Source of the DNA: Lindgomyces ingoldianus
Taxonomy: Eukaryota > Ascomycota > Dothideomycetes > Pleosporales > Lindgomycetaceae
Assembly: GCF_010093535.1 (NCBI RefSeq)
Contig: NW_022985224.1
Location: 246,291-310,290, forward strand
Length of the DNA stretch: 64,000 bases
Direction: 5' to 3'
A program made the position numbers and the translations under genes. Shown piece by piece: positions 1 to 10,593 of the stretch. The notes under the pieces were generated by a model. It ran no database searches and had not been told where the DNA came from. It saw nothing but the letters and a program-made list of their open reading frames with translations. Every line of letters starts with the position of its first letter. Within the stretch, counting starts at the first letter, position 1.

Positions 1-885
1 CCTTATTAGACAGCCAAGCGAGTAATGCGCTCGAATATCTTGGAGACACGAGCGCTTCAAATGTTCTTCGCCACAGTTGCACTATCCACGCGTGTCTGAT
101 CTTCCGACACATCCCTCGTCTACCGCCCGCGCTGTCAGAACGCGCTGTCACGGCTTTCATTCCGCCGAGGCTGGGCCTGGGCTCCTTACTCCCCCCGCCC
201 AAGTGATGGAGGGGACGAAGACGGGAGACGGAGACAGACGCGAACACTTACGTAGAGGCCACTGGTAGAAAAGCAAAGCTTCAACTGCCCAACCTCGGAC
301 ACTGGTCCAATCCCATTCACCTGCTCTCTCCCATCTCCGGATTGCTCCGTACGCAATCGATTCTCGTTTACCGCGCTGGGCCAAGCCTAGCGAGGGCCTC
401 CCGTGCTCCCGCACACGGAGAGAGTGGGTTCGAGTGGGTAGGGCAGAGCCGACGATAAGCTCGGGACCCCGCGATGTGGCCGTCATCGGTCTGCTGGCTC
501 CAGTCATACGAGTATCTGCCCAGGCGAATTTCCAGCGCCAATGCCTCAATTCAAAACGCGCAGACGGTTTTGACGCCGGTGCGCGTGGGAACGAGAGGTA
601 TTTAACTCCCACCGCCCATTGACTTGCACTGTTATCGCTGCACACGACTGCACAAGAAAGCAAACTCCCGCCCGAATCTTCACCCTAGTGGGGTACGCTT
701 GCAGCGCAGAAAAAATTACCTCAACACCTAGTCTACCCATTGTTACCTCGTCCTGAGAAAAAGCAATTGCGCAGCTTGAGATAGCTATACTAAAGCTGTG
801 GTTTCTCTTCGACAGGTATCAGGCCATTGCTCACCTCCCCTTTTCCTTCTGTCACTTGTAGCTTCACTGTGACACAGCGCGCAAC
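1..885. other. Intergenic region upstream of alanine aminotransferase
   Basis: I see no supported gene here. Open frames on both strands (for example 157-663 on the minus strand) have no recognisable domain and lie in GC-rich DNA where long chance frames are expected. A pyrimidine-rich tract at about 835-870 lies just before the ATG at 886 and is the usual kind of fungal 5' leader. The promoter of the aminotransferase must lie here, but no specific box can be named with confidence. Confidence 0.5.
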
Positions 886-2464
886 ATGTCCACCCCGCAG
901 TCTGCCCGCGCCCTCAGCATCAACAACATCAACCCGCACGTCAAGGCCGCCAAATATGCCGTCCGTGGCGAGCTAGCTGTGCGGTCCGAGGAGTATCGCG
1001 CGAAGCTGGCCAAAGGGGAAGGCAAGGACCTGCCGTTTGACACCGTCATTGCTGCAAACATCGGCAATCCCCAGCAGCTGGACCAAAAGCCGATTACCTT
1101 CTTCCGCCAAGTGGCTAGTCTTCTCGAGAATCCACTGCTCTTAGAGCACGAGGACGTGCTGATCAACAGCCTGGGGTACAAGTCAGACGTGGTTGAGCGG
1201 GCCCGATGGCTGCTGAAGGAGGTGAAGAGCGTGGGAGCATACAGCCAGAGCCAGGGTGTGCCGGGAATTAGGGAGAGTGTTGCAAAGTTCATCGAGAGTG
1301 TGTCTCGTCCCCGCCCCTTCGCAGATCCATTAGACTTGCTGACATAGTGGCCTAGGGCGTGACGGATACCCGGCTAGCCCCAAGGACCTCTACCTCAGCA
1401 ATGGAGCCTCGTCTGGTGTCAACACCCTCCTCCACATCATCTGCCAGAAACCCTCCACCGGCATTCTCGTTCCCATCCCTCAGTACCCCCTCTACACGGC
1501 CACTCTCGCTGTGCTTGACGCGGTATGCGTGCCATACTACCTCGAGGAGGCCCGTGCCTGGGGAACTGATCTCGAGGCGATCCGCAACTCCTACAGCAAA
1601 GCCGTTTCCGAGGGCACTGACGTCAAGGCCATCGTAATTATCAACCCCGGAAACCCCACTGGTGCGAGCCTACCAGCTGAGGACATCAAGGCCGTGCTAA
1701 AATTCGCGGCGGAGAAGAAACTTGTCGTCATCGCCGACGAAGTCTACCAAACTAACGTCTTTATCGGCGAGTTCATCTCGTTCAAAAAGGCCCTGCGTGA
1801 CCTGCAAAAGGAGTCTCCCGGAGAATTCGACAACCTCGAGCTAGCCTCGCTTCACAGCGTTTCCAAGGGCATGGTTGGCGAATGTGGCCATCGTGGCGGG
1901 TACTTCGAGCTTGTGGGCTTCGATCCGGAGGTTGCGGCGGAGATTTACAAGTTCATTAGTATTCAGTTGTGTCCGCCTGTCCTCGGCCAGTGCTTCGTCG
2001 AGCTTATGACCCATCCGCCTGTTGAGGGCGAGCCCAGCTACGAGCTGTACAAGTCTGAGTTCGATGGCATTTTCAATGGCTTGAAGGAGCGGGCTTATGC
2101 GTTATTCGATGCGTTCAAGCAAATGGAGGGTGTGGAATGTCAAACCCCTGCCGTAAGTTCCCTCCCCCCTTCCCCACGATATCTTCCCCCTAAACCCCAG
2201 ACACAGGGCTCCATGTACCTCTTCCCAACCATCACCATCCCCCCCAAGGCCGTCGAGCAAGCCAAGAAAGAAGGCCGCCAACCAGACGAATTTTACTGCT
2301 TCCGCATGCTCGACGCGACGGGTGTGTGTGTTGTCGCTGGCTCCGGGTTCGGGCAAAAAGAAGGCACCCTACATTTCAGAACGACGTTCCTCGCGCCGGG
2401 GACCGAGTGGACGGGCAGGATTGTCAAGTTTCATCAAGATTTCATGGAGGAGTTTAGGGGTTAG
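886..2464 (+). CDS. ALT1: Alanine aminotransferase (PLP-dependent, fold type I)
   Basis: Transfers the amino group of alanine to 2-oxoglutarate, giving pyruvate and glutamate, with pyridoxal phosphate as cofactor. I read three exons: 886-1297, 1356-2152 and 2201-2464, giving about 490 residues, the normal family length. The first splice restores FIE-RRDGYPASP, a conserved junction in this family. Family landmarks are SLGYKSDVVERARWLL-like text near residue 100, SNGASSGVN, NPGNPTGASL, VIADEVYQTN, and LHSVSKGMVGECGHRGGY with the cofactor lysine at about residue 308. The GSMYLFPTI block follows the second splice. There is no obvious N-terminal mitochondrial presequence, so location is undecided. 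The second intron (2153-2200) is 48 nt, a multiple of three and free of stops, so an unspliced form would still be translatable. The family call is very secure; the symbol follows the yeast name. Confidence 0.95.
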
Positions 2465-4433
2465 AATAGTGAGGAGGGTGAGTGCATGGAAGAGGAGGGG
2501 ATGTGTGATAAAACAGTGAACGGGACGAGAGGGAATAGGAAGAGGACGAAATGCCTGGATATCTGGTCTATCATTTGAGGGTGGATGTGCAATTATTTAG
2601 ATTCTGGATGTGTGTTATGTAGCAGGACATTAGATATAGCTGCCTCTGATCTAAGGCGGGAATCTCACCTTCCTGATTGATTGACACCCTAGTTTCCGAT
2701 CCTGGTTAGAAAACATGGCTAGAATATGCCCAACCACAGTTAATTTAACTCTACCTATTAGCTTTAACATGGGGCTGGTTTTTTGTGGACGTCATTTTGG
2801 TTCGACTCCCCATGCTGACCAGGTTTTATACCGGTACTTCTTGCAAGCACTAGCACTACAATCGTGGAAAGAAAACACCCCTTTCTTCGCAGACATCAAA
2901 TCAGTGTCTTTTGGAAATGGTAACATTATGAGCATGTAAAATTCAAAAGTACGAATCTAGCGAGATTAGTTGTTACATATCGGAGATTTAACTCGGCGTT
3001 GACGACGTTGAAAAGTGCTTGATAAGTCCCACCATTTGTGTACGGAATAGAGAGCAATTTTCACAGCTCCTCTAACGCTCGGAGTAGACTGTAGGAGTTA
3101 TTGTTCAAGAGGATAGATGTGAAAATTGATGCATTCTTTCCGGTAAGTTAAGGGATAAACGTCCCTACTAATTGAGTTTCGTAAACCCTCCTCTCTAGTA
3201 TATTTCCTTTATAACTATATAAAAAATAGAAAAGTTATTCAATATTAAATTCATAGAGCAAGATGAGGATTTTACAATAAGCTGAAAAATGGTCAAAATC
3301 AGTTAAGGCTTAGTCTAGCTATGAAGGTTGAAGGAGAGCGGCCTAGGAAAGGTGTAGGGCGCAAGAAACTCCAAAGTAGGTCGACTCCCCAAAAGTCACC
3401 AACTTCTAGCCTTTGGATTTGTAGCCTTGCAGGAAGCAGGATTTATGAGAGAAGTTATCTATTGTGGACTGAGGGTCGGAGTTTTTATAGCATTGCGGGA
3501 CGCCGAGCCCATGGTTGATTGGGCAGCCCATCGTCAAGCCCTGCGGCTTACAGAACTATTGATATTCAGAACTCCACAGCTAAGAACTCAGCAAAACAAG
3601 GGAAGTACAAGAATAATAAGGGCGTGTACAATTCTCTCCTACTTTTCTAATTGCACTTCATAGTAAATCAAAACCTCCGTGCATGCTAAACTTGGGACGG
3701 TAAGTCTTGGCACCCATCACCTGGTAGCTGGAATCGGAATTGTAGTGGTCTAAGCTTTGACCTCAGATTTCTCTGCTTCCAAGCTGTCGTACACCCCCTA
3801 AATTTGGCGTACAAGAAGCATTCCTGAATAAAAACCTGACATCCTTCTTTACTCTCACTAATTTCAACCCTTCAAACCTTTCAATTTCTCGTCGAACCAA
3901 GGGGGTCTAGCTACCTGTGGGTCTTAGTAAGACTAGAGGGCGGCATCCCAGGGGAAGCAGAGCCTGCTCCTCTGGCTGTACTACCACACTTGCTCATTTG
4001 GTTACGGTATCTCTCTTTCAGCTCCTATCATTGTTGTCATCAAGGATATTGTGGCTGTCAGCCACAAAACTGGAGACATAGCAAGGCTGTGAACGGGCAA
4101 GGCTGTGACCGCTCCAAATTCCCTTTCCCGTCCCCAGCAGTTCTCCCCGGGCTGCTTCGATCATGCCTCAATCATCCTCAATTTATATTTGAATGATCGA
4201 TAGGATTACGAAAATGCTAATATGGACCAGAACAGGATTATGTTTTCCACATATGGATTTTTCATGACGAGCAGAAGAACTAGCGTGGCCGACTTACCTA
4301 GCCCATAACACCGTCAGGGATCCATCAGCTGATGCCTCTCAGCTCCTAGTAAGCCATTGCCCTAACATAGTATATCACTCAGCAAATCAGACAGCGCGGC
4401 CACATTTCTCCCCAAGCCCCAGGGCTGGCCTGC
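2465..4433. other. Gene-poor intergenic stretch between ALT and the HET gene
   Basis: About 2 kb with only short frames that resemble no protein I know. It holds AT-rich patches (about 3180-3260) and the block 4003-4071, which recurs upstream of the membrane-protein gene at 10268-10340 (listed separately). I see no RNA gene. Confidence 0.5.
4003..4071 (+). repeat. Copy 1 of a ~70-bp block shared with 10268-10340
   Basis: The two blocks share TTACGSTAT-like text, then TTTCAGCT, and end in the same hairpin, here GTGGCTGTCAGCCAC (4051-4065), followed by AAACT. This copy lies about 450-520 bp upstream of the HET gene start. It may be a remnant of a small dispersed element or shared promoter DNA. 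Confidence 0.5.
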
Positions 4434-4440
4434 TATATAA
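4434..4440 (+). promoter_or_regulatory. TATA-like box of the HET-domain gene
   Basis: A clean TATATAA lies 85 bp upstream of the ATG at 4525, a plausible spacing for a fungal TATA box with a short 5' leader. This is inference from position and sequence only. Confidence 0.45.
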
Positions 4441-4524
4441 CTAAAGGCAAAAGAGCCTCCTAGGATGTAGCATACTGACCTTTGCGAACTAATTCACATC
4501 TTCACTCTTTGTTACTACACTATC

Positions 4525-7272
4525 ATGGCGCAATCGACGACGGTAAGTGATGTTGTTGCAGTATCTACCGACCAAGACCTTCAGTTGTTCCTACGAGGAG
4601 ACTTTCCAGAGCCTGAAGAACGAGTCAGCAGAAGAGGCGTTCCAGACTACCGCCCACAGTTGCGCGAATCCCGCCCAGTTGCCGATATTATGGAAAGCGC
4701 AAGGCCGAAAATTTTAATGCGTGCAAGAATGCAAATGAAAATCAGCAGATTCAAATACACACCCATATCTGACGATCAGATTCGGCTGCTTAGAATACGG
4801 CCTAATGAATTCGAAGAACCCCTGCTCTGCGATCTTTCTATAGTAAAACTGGCCGACATGGAAGAACGATACGAGGCTCTTTCATACTGCTGGGGGGATG
4901 AAGATCCAAGTGAGATTATCAATATCCACACGCTATCGCCTGATCCCGCGAACTCCGATCAAGGAAGATATTTATACAGCCCGATGGAAGAGTTCCCAGT
5001 TCGACCCAATCTTCATAAGGCATTACGATATTTACGAAGCAGAGAGAGGCCAGTGATAATCTGGGTGGATGCCATATGTATGGATCAAAGAGATACACCT
5101 GAAGCTAAACTCGAGAAGGACCACCAACTCTCGATGATGAGCGAGATTTACAATTCAGCAAAAAATGTCTGCATCTGGCTCGGCGATGCCGATGCAACTT
5201 CAAAAGCCGCTTTTAAACTGGTTCGGGATATCATGAATTTCCAGACGCTTGACACTCGTCTCACCGTCACAGATGCAGACGGGGTTACTAAGCAGAGGTG
5301 GTGTGATTTTATTGAGTCACTGAAGGCACCATGGTTCAGCCGACGATGGATCATCCAAGAGGTGGCGCTCGCTCGGCGTGCATCCGTTCACTTTGGAGAC
5401 GATATCGTACATTGGGATGACCTTGCCGACGCTATATCCCTCTTGAACGAAAAAATTGATATTCTCAAGCAAAAATTCTCAGATGGCGCCTTTTCAGAGG
5501 TACCGATGCTTAGTGCGACCCATTTGGTGAAGGCTATCGTCAATGTTTGTCGTAAATCACCAAATGGCGATATTTTGGATAGGCTTCTCGATTTGGAGAC
5601 CCTTGTCTCTACCTTCCAGCAGTTTCACGCTAGGTTTTCTGAAGATATCATTCATTCAGTTCGGTCTCTCGCAAAGGATGCTCCTGTCCAAGAAGATGAT
5701 GCCGACTTTCGCACAAACCTCGAGCAGGAAAAGAGTACGCGGGATTTATTCATCGCTTTCGTGAACCGTTGCATTAGGAACTCGGGTTCACTTGATATAA
5801 TATGCAGGCACTGGGCGCCACCTGCAACCGATACAGCCGGCGAAGAAGTCAGCTTCCCAACTTGGGTCTCCGCGCTCTCTAAAGGCCCCTTCGGACTGGC
5901 CGGTGAGTCTCGCGAAAGACAGAATGGAGAGAACTTTGTGGCCATGTCGCCAAACGATAAAAGGAAACGCTACAGTGCGTCCTTGGGCTATGAGGCATTC
6001 AATGATCGCGACCGCCTACGGTCAACTTCTATTATGAAACCTGTGGTGCCTCCGGAAATCTCGATATCAGCCCCAGGATATGTGGGTAACTTGGATGACA
6101 CCCGATTTGGACACAGTTTAACTGGTTCTGACTTAACCTTGTCTCCCGCAGCCGTAGAGACGAGTAACCCTTTCCACTACACGTTTGAGAAAGTAGTAGA
6201 GCAAGTTTTGGAAGATAAGAATTTAAAAGGGACGGGAACAAGCCCCGTCATACTAAAATCGCCACCTCCTCCACTTGTAGTTAAATTCCCTCCCATGACG
6301 TCAGTCCCTACTCCCGTCCGCCCTGTTCCCATGCAAACGATAAGCGAAGCTCACGGCAATGGCTTGCAAAAGCCAACAGAGAAAGTACAGAGTGAACCAG
6401 TCAGCTATTCAAGTGGACGAGATCCCTCACAAACACCCATACAAACACCCATATCACCAGGTACACGACCGCGTGCGAATTCATCTTCAACCCTTACCCC
6501 AAATCTAGGAAATCAAATTCCAGGCTCAGGGCGATCTAGAATTATACCACAGCCTGATCTATCGCCGAACCCAATGCGTCAAAGGAGAGAAAGGAGAGAC
6601 TCTGAGGCAATTCAGCTTCAGAATAGCTATGTCCAGCAAGATAAAGAACATCACAAGGATCTTGGTGGTACACTTCGAGTTCATGGATTCGTCCTCGGAA
6701 CCGTCAAGCGACACTCGGATGTCATGAGAGGTGGTATTATTCCGGGCGACTGGCTGAAGATACTCGGCTGGGATCGAAAGGGCAAAGACAACATAGTTCC
6801 TGATATTCTCTGGCGCCTCCTTGTGGCAGATCGTAACCCCGAAGGTGGAAATCCTCCAGGCTGGTATCGAAGAGCTTGTCTACACTGCTTGAAAGACACA
6901 CGAATCACGAATTCAAAAGGCGATCTGGATTCGCACAGGGTTGATAAGGTGTCCGAGTCAATGACATCGAAGTATCTGATGCGAGTCGAAAGTGTTGTGT
7001 GGCGTCGTCGGATCATTGGAATCGACTCCCGTATTTGTGAGGACCATCTTGAACTCTTTGGTCTCGCACCCGAGGAGACCGAAAATGGGGACCTGGTGTG
7101 TATCCTCTTTGGATGTTCTGTACCCGTGGTGCTACGGAAAGTGAAAGATTGTCGTAGCCAGGAACTATTTGAACTTATTGGAGAAGCGTATGTGCATGGA
7201 ATGATGGATGGAGAAGCCGTCCAAGATGCGAAGTTAGTCGAGAGGATTCGAGGGAGGTTTCATATAGTGTAA
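4525..7272 (+). CDS. Heterokaryon-incompatibility (HET) domain protein
   Basis: A single-exon gene of 915 residues. The HET domain spans roughly residues 110-310. It shows the three diagnostic blocks in order: YEALSYCWGDE (about 117), WVDAICMDQRD with HQLSMMSEIYNSAKNVCIWLG (about 180-223), and WFSRRWIIQEVALARRASVHFG (about 270-298). HET proteins take part in non-self recognition and programmed cell death after hyphal fusion; the domain is thought to act as the death effector. Residues about 470-700 are Pro/Ser/Thr-rich and probably disordered. The C-terminal part (about 715-915) resembles the family's usual tail with LRVHGFVLGTV and a region ending in a cysteine-rich GDLVCILFGCSVPVVLR motif, common in HET proteins. 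No stop or frameshift is seen, so the gene appears intact. GTAAGT near the start is followed by CAG only 21 nt later, too short for an intron. Confidence 0.92.
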   Translation: MAQSTTVSDVVAVSTDQDLQLFLRGDFPEPEERVSRRGVPDYRPQLRESRPVADIMESARPKILMRARMQMKISRFKYTPISDDQIRLLRIRPNEFEEPLLCDLSIVKLADMEERYEALSYCWGDEDPSEIINIHTLSPDPANSDQGRYLYSPMEEFPVRPNLHKALRYLRSRERPVIIWVDAICMDQRDTPEAKLEKDHQLSMMSEIYNSAKNVCIWLGDADATSKAAFKLVRDIMNFQTLDTRLTVTDADGVTKQRWCDFIESLKAPWFSRRWIIQEVALARRASVHFGDDIVHWDDLADAISLLNEKIDILKQKFSDGAFSEVPMLSATHLVKAIVNVCRKSPNGDILDRLLDLETLVSTFQQFHARFSEDIIHSVRSLAKDAPVQEDDADFRTNLEQEKSTRDLFIAFVNRCIRNSGSLDIICRHWAPPATDTAGEEVSFPTWVSALSKGPFGLAGESRERQNGENFVAMSPNDKRKRYSASLGYEAFNDRDRLRSTSIMKPVVPPEISISAPGYVGNLDDTRFGHSLTGSDLTLSPAAVETSNPFHYTFEKVVEQVLEDKNLKGTGTSPVILKSPPPPLVVKFPPMTSVPTPVRPVPMQTISEAHGNGLQKPTEKVQSEPVSYSSGRDPSQTPIQTPISPGTRPRANSSSTLTPNLGNQIPGSGRSRIIPQPDLSPNPMRQRRERRDSEAIQLQNSYVQQDKEHHKDLGGTLRVHGFVLGTVKRHSDVMRGGIIPGDWLKILGWDRKGKDNIVPDILWRLLVADRNPEGGNPPGWYRRACLHCLKDTRITNSKGDLDSHRVDKVSESMTSKYLMRVESVVWRRRIIGIDSRICEDHLELFGLAPEETENGDLVCILFGCSVPVVLRKVKDCRSQELFELIGEAYVHGMMDGEAVQDAKLVERIRGRFHIV

Positions 7273-10267
7273 AAGCCTTTTCATTCCTTTCCTGCCTAGT
7301 AATAGATTCCTCGTCAATGCGATCCTGGAGGTATGCATTGTAATATACACACATTAGAAGCGTTTAGAATCACGGCGAAAGCTGAGTACGATAATTATCA
7401 AGGCCCAGGCGCCAGCGCACATTCGCTAGACATTCTATCCTTAACCTCCCAACTCTCGTCAACGTCAAACTCATCCGCACCCGCATCCGCATCCGCATCC
7501 TCATCATCCACACCCTCAATCACAGGCTCCACAGGCTCCTCGCCCTCCCTCCTATCCCCTAAACCCAACATACCCCCGTGACACGCTTGCTTTACGCATT
7601 CCCCTACACCTTAACCCTAACCTTCTGCGTCCAGAACCCAACTCACCCCAACCCCTATCTGCCCTAATCTCCTGCCCAGCTTCCAGGCCCGCGACACCGG
7701 GTGCTGACCCATATGCCGATGGTGCCGGATTAGGTTTTATCGAGTTTGAGAGTGTAAGTTCGCGTCGAGTAAGTGTAGATTAGGGTTGTGGTAGAGTCGA
7801 GAGGAAGCAGATGGCTTCTTAGATGAAAGTCCGCGTTGAGTGGACGTGTTAATATTTCCGAGACAGACGCTATTGATGGAGGTTCCACGTATAGGACGAA
7901 GGAAGTAGAGTTTCTAGGTTGAGGGAGCTGTGCTACAGTGGGGAGGAAATATGATGAACTTGGTGAAATGGTATAGAAATTGAGATGTGGTATAGTGATT
8001 CAGTGTCGAGGGATCAAGTAGCTATTTGAAAAGGAGGAGAGGTCCTTGGGATAGAGTAGTGGCGCAAGGCTGGGGTTCGGCCTGACGCAGCTATCCTCAA
8101 ATGCTTAAAACCCTGGTTGTGGCTTGTCCTAGCGCTTATCAGCTCGTGCGGGGAGTGTTGGGTGAATGGTTTGCGGGTTGATCTTTTTTTTTTTTTGGCT
8201 GATTTGTTCGCTCATGTGGCAAGCTTTCGGGATTCAGTTGTCTGTAGTTACCGAAAAGGACGCAGTCATTAGAGGCGTCGAGCTGGATCGTTAGAGACGA
8301 AATTCAACCTGGAGGATGGAAGCAAGTGGAAAGCTGTGGAAAGCTGGAGGAGCATTACTAACATGACCAAGAATGATTGTCTATTGCAGAAGCTCTGGAA
8401 GTGAGGGACAAGATTTTAAATGAGTTCTGATTGAAGATCGTGGTAAAGATTTAAGCGAATTGGATGACAAGATTAGATCAGAGGGGCTTTACCTGAACCT
8501 AAGAGACAAGCTGTAGAGGTGTTTAGAAAGCGCAAAAGCGAGCAGAATGAGTGGTAGATAGCATTCTCTAGGCTTAGAGACCGAAATGTGTTGGACAAAC
8601 TGACTCGCGCCGTCTCAACAGCACGTTCTGGAACCCCTACCTGTAGAACCGTAGACGCAGATTAGAAAAAAGACTAGCGGAGAGGCATCCCGGCGCAGCA
8701 TGGCTCCAAATCTGGAATAACGCTCCATTTCCGAGAGGTTGAATGAAGATCTTGAGTGAACGATTCGCACGACTGACCAAGGAGAAGGGGCCGTGGAAGC
8801 GGAACTAGGAGTCGAAACTAGGAGAGTGACGGTGACGAGAGATTTCCAAGGGAACAATGTAGAGGACATGATAAGTAGGTTTGCTTCTACTTTGAGAAGA
8901 TATTCTATGAGAACTAGGGAAGTAAGAGCACAGGAAAGGTTTGATTGTCTTGCTAGGTGATCACACAACTTTACTAGAAGAAAGGGCATGTATCAGGAAG
9001 TAAAAAAAACTCCGTATCGCAGTACTTTACATCGGGTTTACGAACAGTAGCGATGCGGATAATCAAAGAAGCAGGAATTAGTGATACGGTCGAGGGGCTT
9101 TGGAGCTTCCACCCGGCGAACGGTTAAGAGATAGGAATAAAGAGGAGATAAGACATGTTGCCACTGCAGCATACCAGCTCGTGAGAGTATCTCCGAGTGC
9201 GAGGCTTTATGTCTACTACTTTGCAAAGTGCGCTGCTAGTGTCGAGGCCAGAGCTGACGAAGGCGCAGTGGTGAGAGTACTAAATGCTACGATCGACCGC
9301 AAGATAGAGATTACCAACATGCCATTTAGATAGGAAGCCCATAGGATCTTTTAAGCGACAAGGAAGGAACCTTTGGACGTGACTGCGAGCCGAAGTTGAG
9401 GAGATTCTATGCAGGCCAGTAGATTATTTTGGATTCTAGGAAGGAGTTTGGATATGAACAAGGCATTGGAGAGGCTGTTCCGGGGTAACGACCAGGAGAT
9501 CGGATCAGGTCCTACAATAGCTTCGCTACGACGTGACAGACCATAAAACCATTAATTTTTGATATGAAAAGAAGAGTTCAAAGAAGGGTAAATGAAAAGA
9601 TTAGAGAAGTTAAAAATTAATCAAGGAGGAAGTGGGGAGCCAAGTACATCCACCGCAAAAATTTCCATCTCGACTAAGCCCTTTCTAGCCTGGTTATGCC
9701 TGGAGCTCAAAGCCGCAACATTATTTTGAACTTAGGTTTCATTGGATTATCACACCAGCGTATTACCTATGCATCAAATACACGTCTTGCTTTGTTAGAA
9801 GGTTCAGGAGTCATTCATTTCAATAAAACCTAGGAGCAAAACATTGCCCTCTCTCCCCTCATGTTGTGTGAGTAGCAAAACAAAAAGTTCGTAGTTTTGA
9901 ACCCTCACAGAGAGGAGGATCATGGCGGCACAGGGATTCCAATTCAAACTGCTCCATTGGCAGAAGGTGGGCTTTGCTAACGTTCTTAATGAGGACTAGC
10001 GTGAGCAGCCTTGCACAGGTCATTGAGGAGTGTGGCTTTCTAGGGTTGGGGATGTGGAAACAAGGCTTTTCTTAAATTAGATGCTGCTTTCTATCTTTTT
10101 GCTAGGGAATCTACGTGTTCTGTTAAGACTTGGCACTCACGTGCGTGCTAGAGTTGGACAAAGGTTCTTAGCCTTCCGCATCCAAGACACGCTTCACCTC
10201 ACAACTCTGATATTCCTCTTCAGGTACTAAACAAGTGCATATTGTCTAATAAACCAGGCTAAATCAC
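7273..10267. other. Long region without a recognisable gene
   Basis: About 3 kb. At 7470-7510 there is a CCGCAT/CCGCAC-type short repeat, which creates the low-complexity frame 7333-7581. A poly-T tract lies at about 8184-8196. Frames at 8615-8989 (minus) and 9100-9333 (plus; starts near GERLRDRNKEEIRHVATAAYQ) have no domain I can name and are flanked by stops. They could be remains of a decayed gene. One half of a ~46-bp direct repeat sits at 9983-10028. Confidence 0.4.
9983..10028 (+). repeat. Left copy of a ~46-bp direct repeat flanking the membrane-protein gene
   Basis: Text around TTCTTAATGAGGACTAGCGT here matches TTCTTGATGAGGACTAGCGT at 12596-12642, followed by similar AGCCTYGYACA text. 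The two copies lie on either side of the gene at 10594-12440. Confidence 0.55.
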
Positions 10268-10340
10268 TTACGCTATTCGTTTTTTCAGCTGTGGTCACTA
10301 TCGGCTTTTAGCCTATTGTGGCTGCAAGCCACCAAACTCG
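10268..10340 (+). repeat. Copy 2 of the ~70-bp block shared with 4003-4071
   Basis: It aligns with 4003-4071 and ends in the hairpin GTGGCT-GCA-AGCCAC. This copy lies about 255-325 bp upstream of the membrane-protein start codon. Confidence 0.5.
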
Positions 10341-10593
10341 CGAACGCCTTTCACATCTGCTCACGCGCATGATGCAGTCTCAATTCGCTTCTAGGCTCAG
10401 ATAGCGACCACGCTATTCCAAGCCACAATGGCTGTGTTAGCGTCAAGCAAATTAGGACGCACTCATGAGCCACGATAGAAAAGCCCAGCTGCTGCTCCAA
10501 AACGTTATCTTTTTCATGTCTGCCCCATTCAAACCCGATGTTGAGAGAGATCTGATGTCCTTTGACTAGCATTAGGTTTCCATCGTCTTAGTC

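Noticed and set aside
157..663. 168-residue minus-strand frame
   Set aside because: Low-complexity composition, no domain, and it overlaps likely promoter DNA of the aminotransferase.
2768..2813. tRNA-like stem with GGTTCGACTCCC
   Set aside because: The pairing arms CATGGGG and CCCCATG are only about 46 nt apart, too short for a tRNA, and no D or anticodon arm can be drawn.
4542..4562. GTAAGT...CAG near the HET start as an intron
   Set aside because: Only 21 nt, below any workable intron length, and the frame stays open.
7333..7581. 82-residue Ser/Pro/Ala frame
   Set aside because: It is produced by a short tandem repeat and shows no start context or family.
8615..8989. 124-residue minus-strand frame
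   Set aside because: No recognisable domain and no supporting exons; kept only as possible decayed DNA.
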